Positions 61,858 to 64,000 of a DNA stretch of 64,000 nt are shown here, one piece after another. The notes beneath the pieces were generated by a model. That model was not told the origin of the DNA and did not search any database. It saw only the letters and a program-made list of their open reading frames with translations. The stretch is from Calycina herbarum (taxonomy: Eukaryota; Ascomycota; Leotiomycetes; Helotiales; Pezizellaceae), in NCBI GenBank assembly GCA_001414485.1, contig LLEY01000063.1, forward strand, positions 273,220 through 337,219. Reading direction: 5' to 3'. The position numbers were made by a program, and so were the translations under genes. How positions within the stretch are numbered: the first letter of the stretch is position 1; each line of letters opens with the position of its first letter.

Positions 61858-62977
61858 ATGCCTGAGAAATGGGGTAAGTCGCGCCACAATCTACTTTCTC
61901 ACGTCGCGATGGACAGTTTCCATCGCGCGATTTATCTCGAGACTAAACCGCAACTTGGTGCGGTAAACTCGAGATCGACGCTGCAGGAGACTATGCACTG
62001 TGATCACCTTCTTAGGATACATCTGGCTGACCGCCCTTTTTAGAAGAAGAGGAGTCCTCCTCGGATAGTTCAACTGGCGCCTCGAGCCCCCCAGCCGCTG
62101 CTGTTGTGAGACGTGGCAAATTCGATGACGAGGAGGAAGAGGACAGCGATGTACGTTTTTCATCAACAACTATACAATACACAACCATGGAATTTTGCTG
62201 ATGGAAAATTAGGTTCTGGACAGCTGGGATGCCGCCGAAGACTCCGAAGTTGAGCGTGAGAAGGCCAAGGTAGCGGCAGCAAAGAAGGCCCAGGCAGACG
62301 CAGAGGAAAAGGCCAACAAGAAGACAAAGGCTCAACGCATCGCAGAACGACAAGCCGAAAATGCACGAAGACTGGCAGAGGAGAACTCCGACGAGAGCAG
62401 CGAGGAGGATGAGGCTGGTAGACGTGAGCGACTTCGAAGAACCGAACAGGAATCAGATCTCAAGCACGCGGAAGATCTCTTCGGCAACATTGGTATCAGC
62501 AACAGTCGCAAGGCCACCACCGCAGCCAACGCTGTTGTTGTCAACTCCAACAACCCAACCGCAACCGTTGATCTCACCACCCTTCCCCTCTTCGACCCAA
62601 AGACCAAGCTCCAATTCGAGAAGATGCGTGATACCCTCGTTCCAGTCATCTCCAACAACCACAAGAAGGCTCACTACACCATCTTCCTCCAAGAATTCGC
62701 AAAGCAGTTGGCCAAGGATCTCCCAAGTGATCAAATCAAGAAAATTGCTAGCAGCTTGACTGCCTTGAGTAATGAGAAGATGAAGGAGGAGAAGCTTGCG
62801 GAGAAGGGAGGCAAGAAGAGCAAGGCTCAAAAGACAAAGGCCACTCTCGTTGCAAACCGCAATGTTTCCGCTGTTGCAGATGTCAATGCCTATGACGACG
62901 ATTTCGGAGAGTAAGTCAATGCAACTTCCGCCCAGGATTACGAGATACTAATATGCACCAGTGATGATTTCATGTGA
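61858..62977 (+). CDS. hcr1: Eukaryotic translation initiation factor 3 subunit J
   Basis: A loosely attached eIF3 subunit that helps 40S ribosome-mRNA interaction and recycling in the cytoplasm; the yeast orthologue is HCR1. Exons 61858-61873, 62044-62150, 62213-62910 and 62962-62977 give 278 residues. Introns have clear signals (GTAAGT/TTTTAG, GTACGT/AATTAG, GTAAGT/CACCAG). The acidic N-terminus MPEKWEEEESSSDSS leads to FDDEEEEDSDVLDSWDAAED, the eIF3j signature, then a charged helix (KKTKAQRIAERQAENARRLA). The compact region DPKTKLQFEKMRDTLVPVI ... FLQEFAKQLAKDL and the basic tail follow. The last exon encodes only DDFM after GD; that acidic-aromatic ending is usual in the family. Exon 1 holds just five complete codons and one base. 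Confidence 0.94.
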
Positions 62978-64000
62978 AGCAGGCCCACGAGAACAGTTTT
63001 CGCGCTCCTGCCTCTTTTTCAAAAGCACCTTTACCAGCAACACGAGGTGCCCATGGCCCTCACCAAAATCAAGTCACACCACAGTCGGGACACTCGTTCA
63101 CGGCGAAGTTGATGCATTACGAGTGGGACCCCTTCCACCCCGCGATACAGGCAACTTGCCCCATTTCCAGGCCTTCAAGGCGGATAATACGACGGATGGA
63201 TGGAATATCCAGGAAGCAGCAGCAGTCAGAGAAAAACAAGTAGTAGATTACCGGGGTCCGTTTCTTTTTGTCATTATAGATGGCATCCACATGGTTCGTA
63301 GAATTGCGTGCATTCGTCGTTTTACTCGGCATGCTTTTATGCTTTGAATTGCGGGAAAGATCGAGATTTTTTGAGCCACGAGGCATTGCATGCATCGCGA
63401 ATGGGGTTTTTTCGATGGGGAGAGGGTGGAAGTAATTAGTGCCTTAGTTATTATGAAAATTGCATGAATCTGCCTATAGGTCTTGTTCCATTCTTTTCGG
63501 GAGGCGAGTTTACCCAAGTGAGAGTGACTGGTTTCTGTTGTGATAATTTGTTTTCGATAAATTGGGTATGCTCATTGGATTCGCAATGTACCGTCACCAC
63601 TTCAGTATGTCAGGAAGGAATGAAAATGTTTTCTCGACGTCGCCAGGGATGTAGAAAATCCCCACGTTGCCACCACAGCCATCACACGCAAGTATTCTTC
63701 CTACAATTCATTCGCCTTTGAGAAAACGTCATCTTCAGCCTAAATACTTCCTTCCCCACTGTGGTAGTTGTATTCGGGATCTAGCAATCTCATTCTAGAA
63801 GGTCGATCTCTCTGGAGTCTTTATTTTGGATTGTTCCTATTCGCCCATCTCACACACGTGGTTGCTGTGGATGAAATTGAGTCTGGAGGAAGAACTTTTA
63901 CTTTTTTTTTCTTGCTTTGGGAGGTGGCGAGGCTTGGATGTTTGAATTTTCTGGGGGTGTGGGTGTGATGGTGTTTTCTTGGGGGGGGGGGGCTTTTTTT
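62978..64000. other. Downstream intergenic region to window end
   Basis: 3' flank of eIF3j. No supportable gene; open stretches of 60-130 codons lack domains. The window ends in a run of 12 or more G and a T-run, which could reflect a homopolymer or a sequence end. Confidence 0.4.

Noticed and set aside
62453..62830. 125-codon minus-strand open frame
   Set aside because: Antisense shadow of the eIF3j coding exon.

Overview
This window looks like chromosomal DNA of a filamentous ascomycete, most likely a leotiomycete (Helotiales or Sclerotiniaceae-like). The evidence is short GT-AG introns of about 45-80 bases, fungal gene families (HET, Ku80, a DUF4149/TMEM205 protein, a GH5 endoglucanase, GFA1, eIF3j), and repeats wrecked by repeat-induced point mutation (RIP). 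In the repeats nearly all CA and TG dinucleotides have become TA, so Gln and Trp codons became stops.

Positions 1-23505 form one stack of transposons nested inside each other. The outermost layer is a Fot1/pogo-type DNA transposon whose left end lies outside the window. A Ty3/Gypsy chromovirus, called element B here (320-22447), is inserted in it. Element B holds three further insertions: a reverse solo LTR that itself contains a complete chromovirus (element A, 2516-9790), an internally deleted Fot1-like element (10553-11695), and a complete chromovirus inside the 3' LTR of B (element C, 15666-22366). Target-site duplications can be read for every one of these internal insertions.

Positions 24189-36250 are gene-bearing: a HET-domain gene (-), Ku80 (-), a DUF4149/TMEM205-like membrane protein (+, divergent from Ku80), a secreted GH5 endoglucanase (-) and an intron-containing tRNA-Gly(GCC) (-). 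A second RIP-damaged block follows, with a fourth chromovirus (element D, 37546-45918, - strand) carrying another deleted Fot1-like element.

Positions 45919-54806 are an accessory zone of decayed genes: an F-box-like relic, the C-terminal part of a DUF3435-like tyrosine recombinase, a relic ending in an RSGRVSRPP tail, a gene joining an FHA-like region, a protein kinase, KilA-N/APSES-like segments and a homeodomain (now carrying stops and a frameshift), and a coiled-coil relic converging on it. From 57084 onward the DNA is ordinary housekeeping sequence: GFA1 (-), a small predicted membrane protein (+) and eIF3j/HCR1 (+). Exon boundaries were placed by reading splice signals and protein continuity by eye; no search or alignment program was run.
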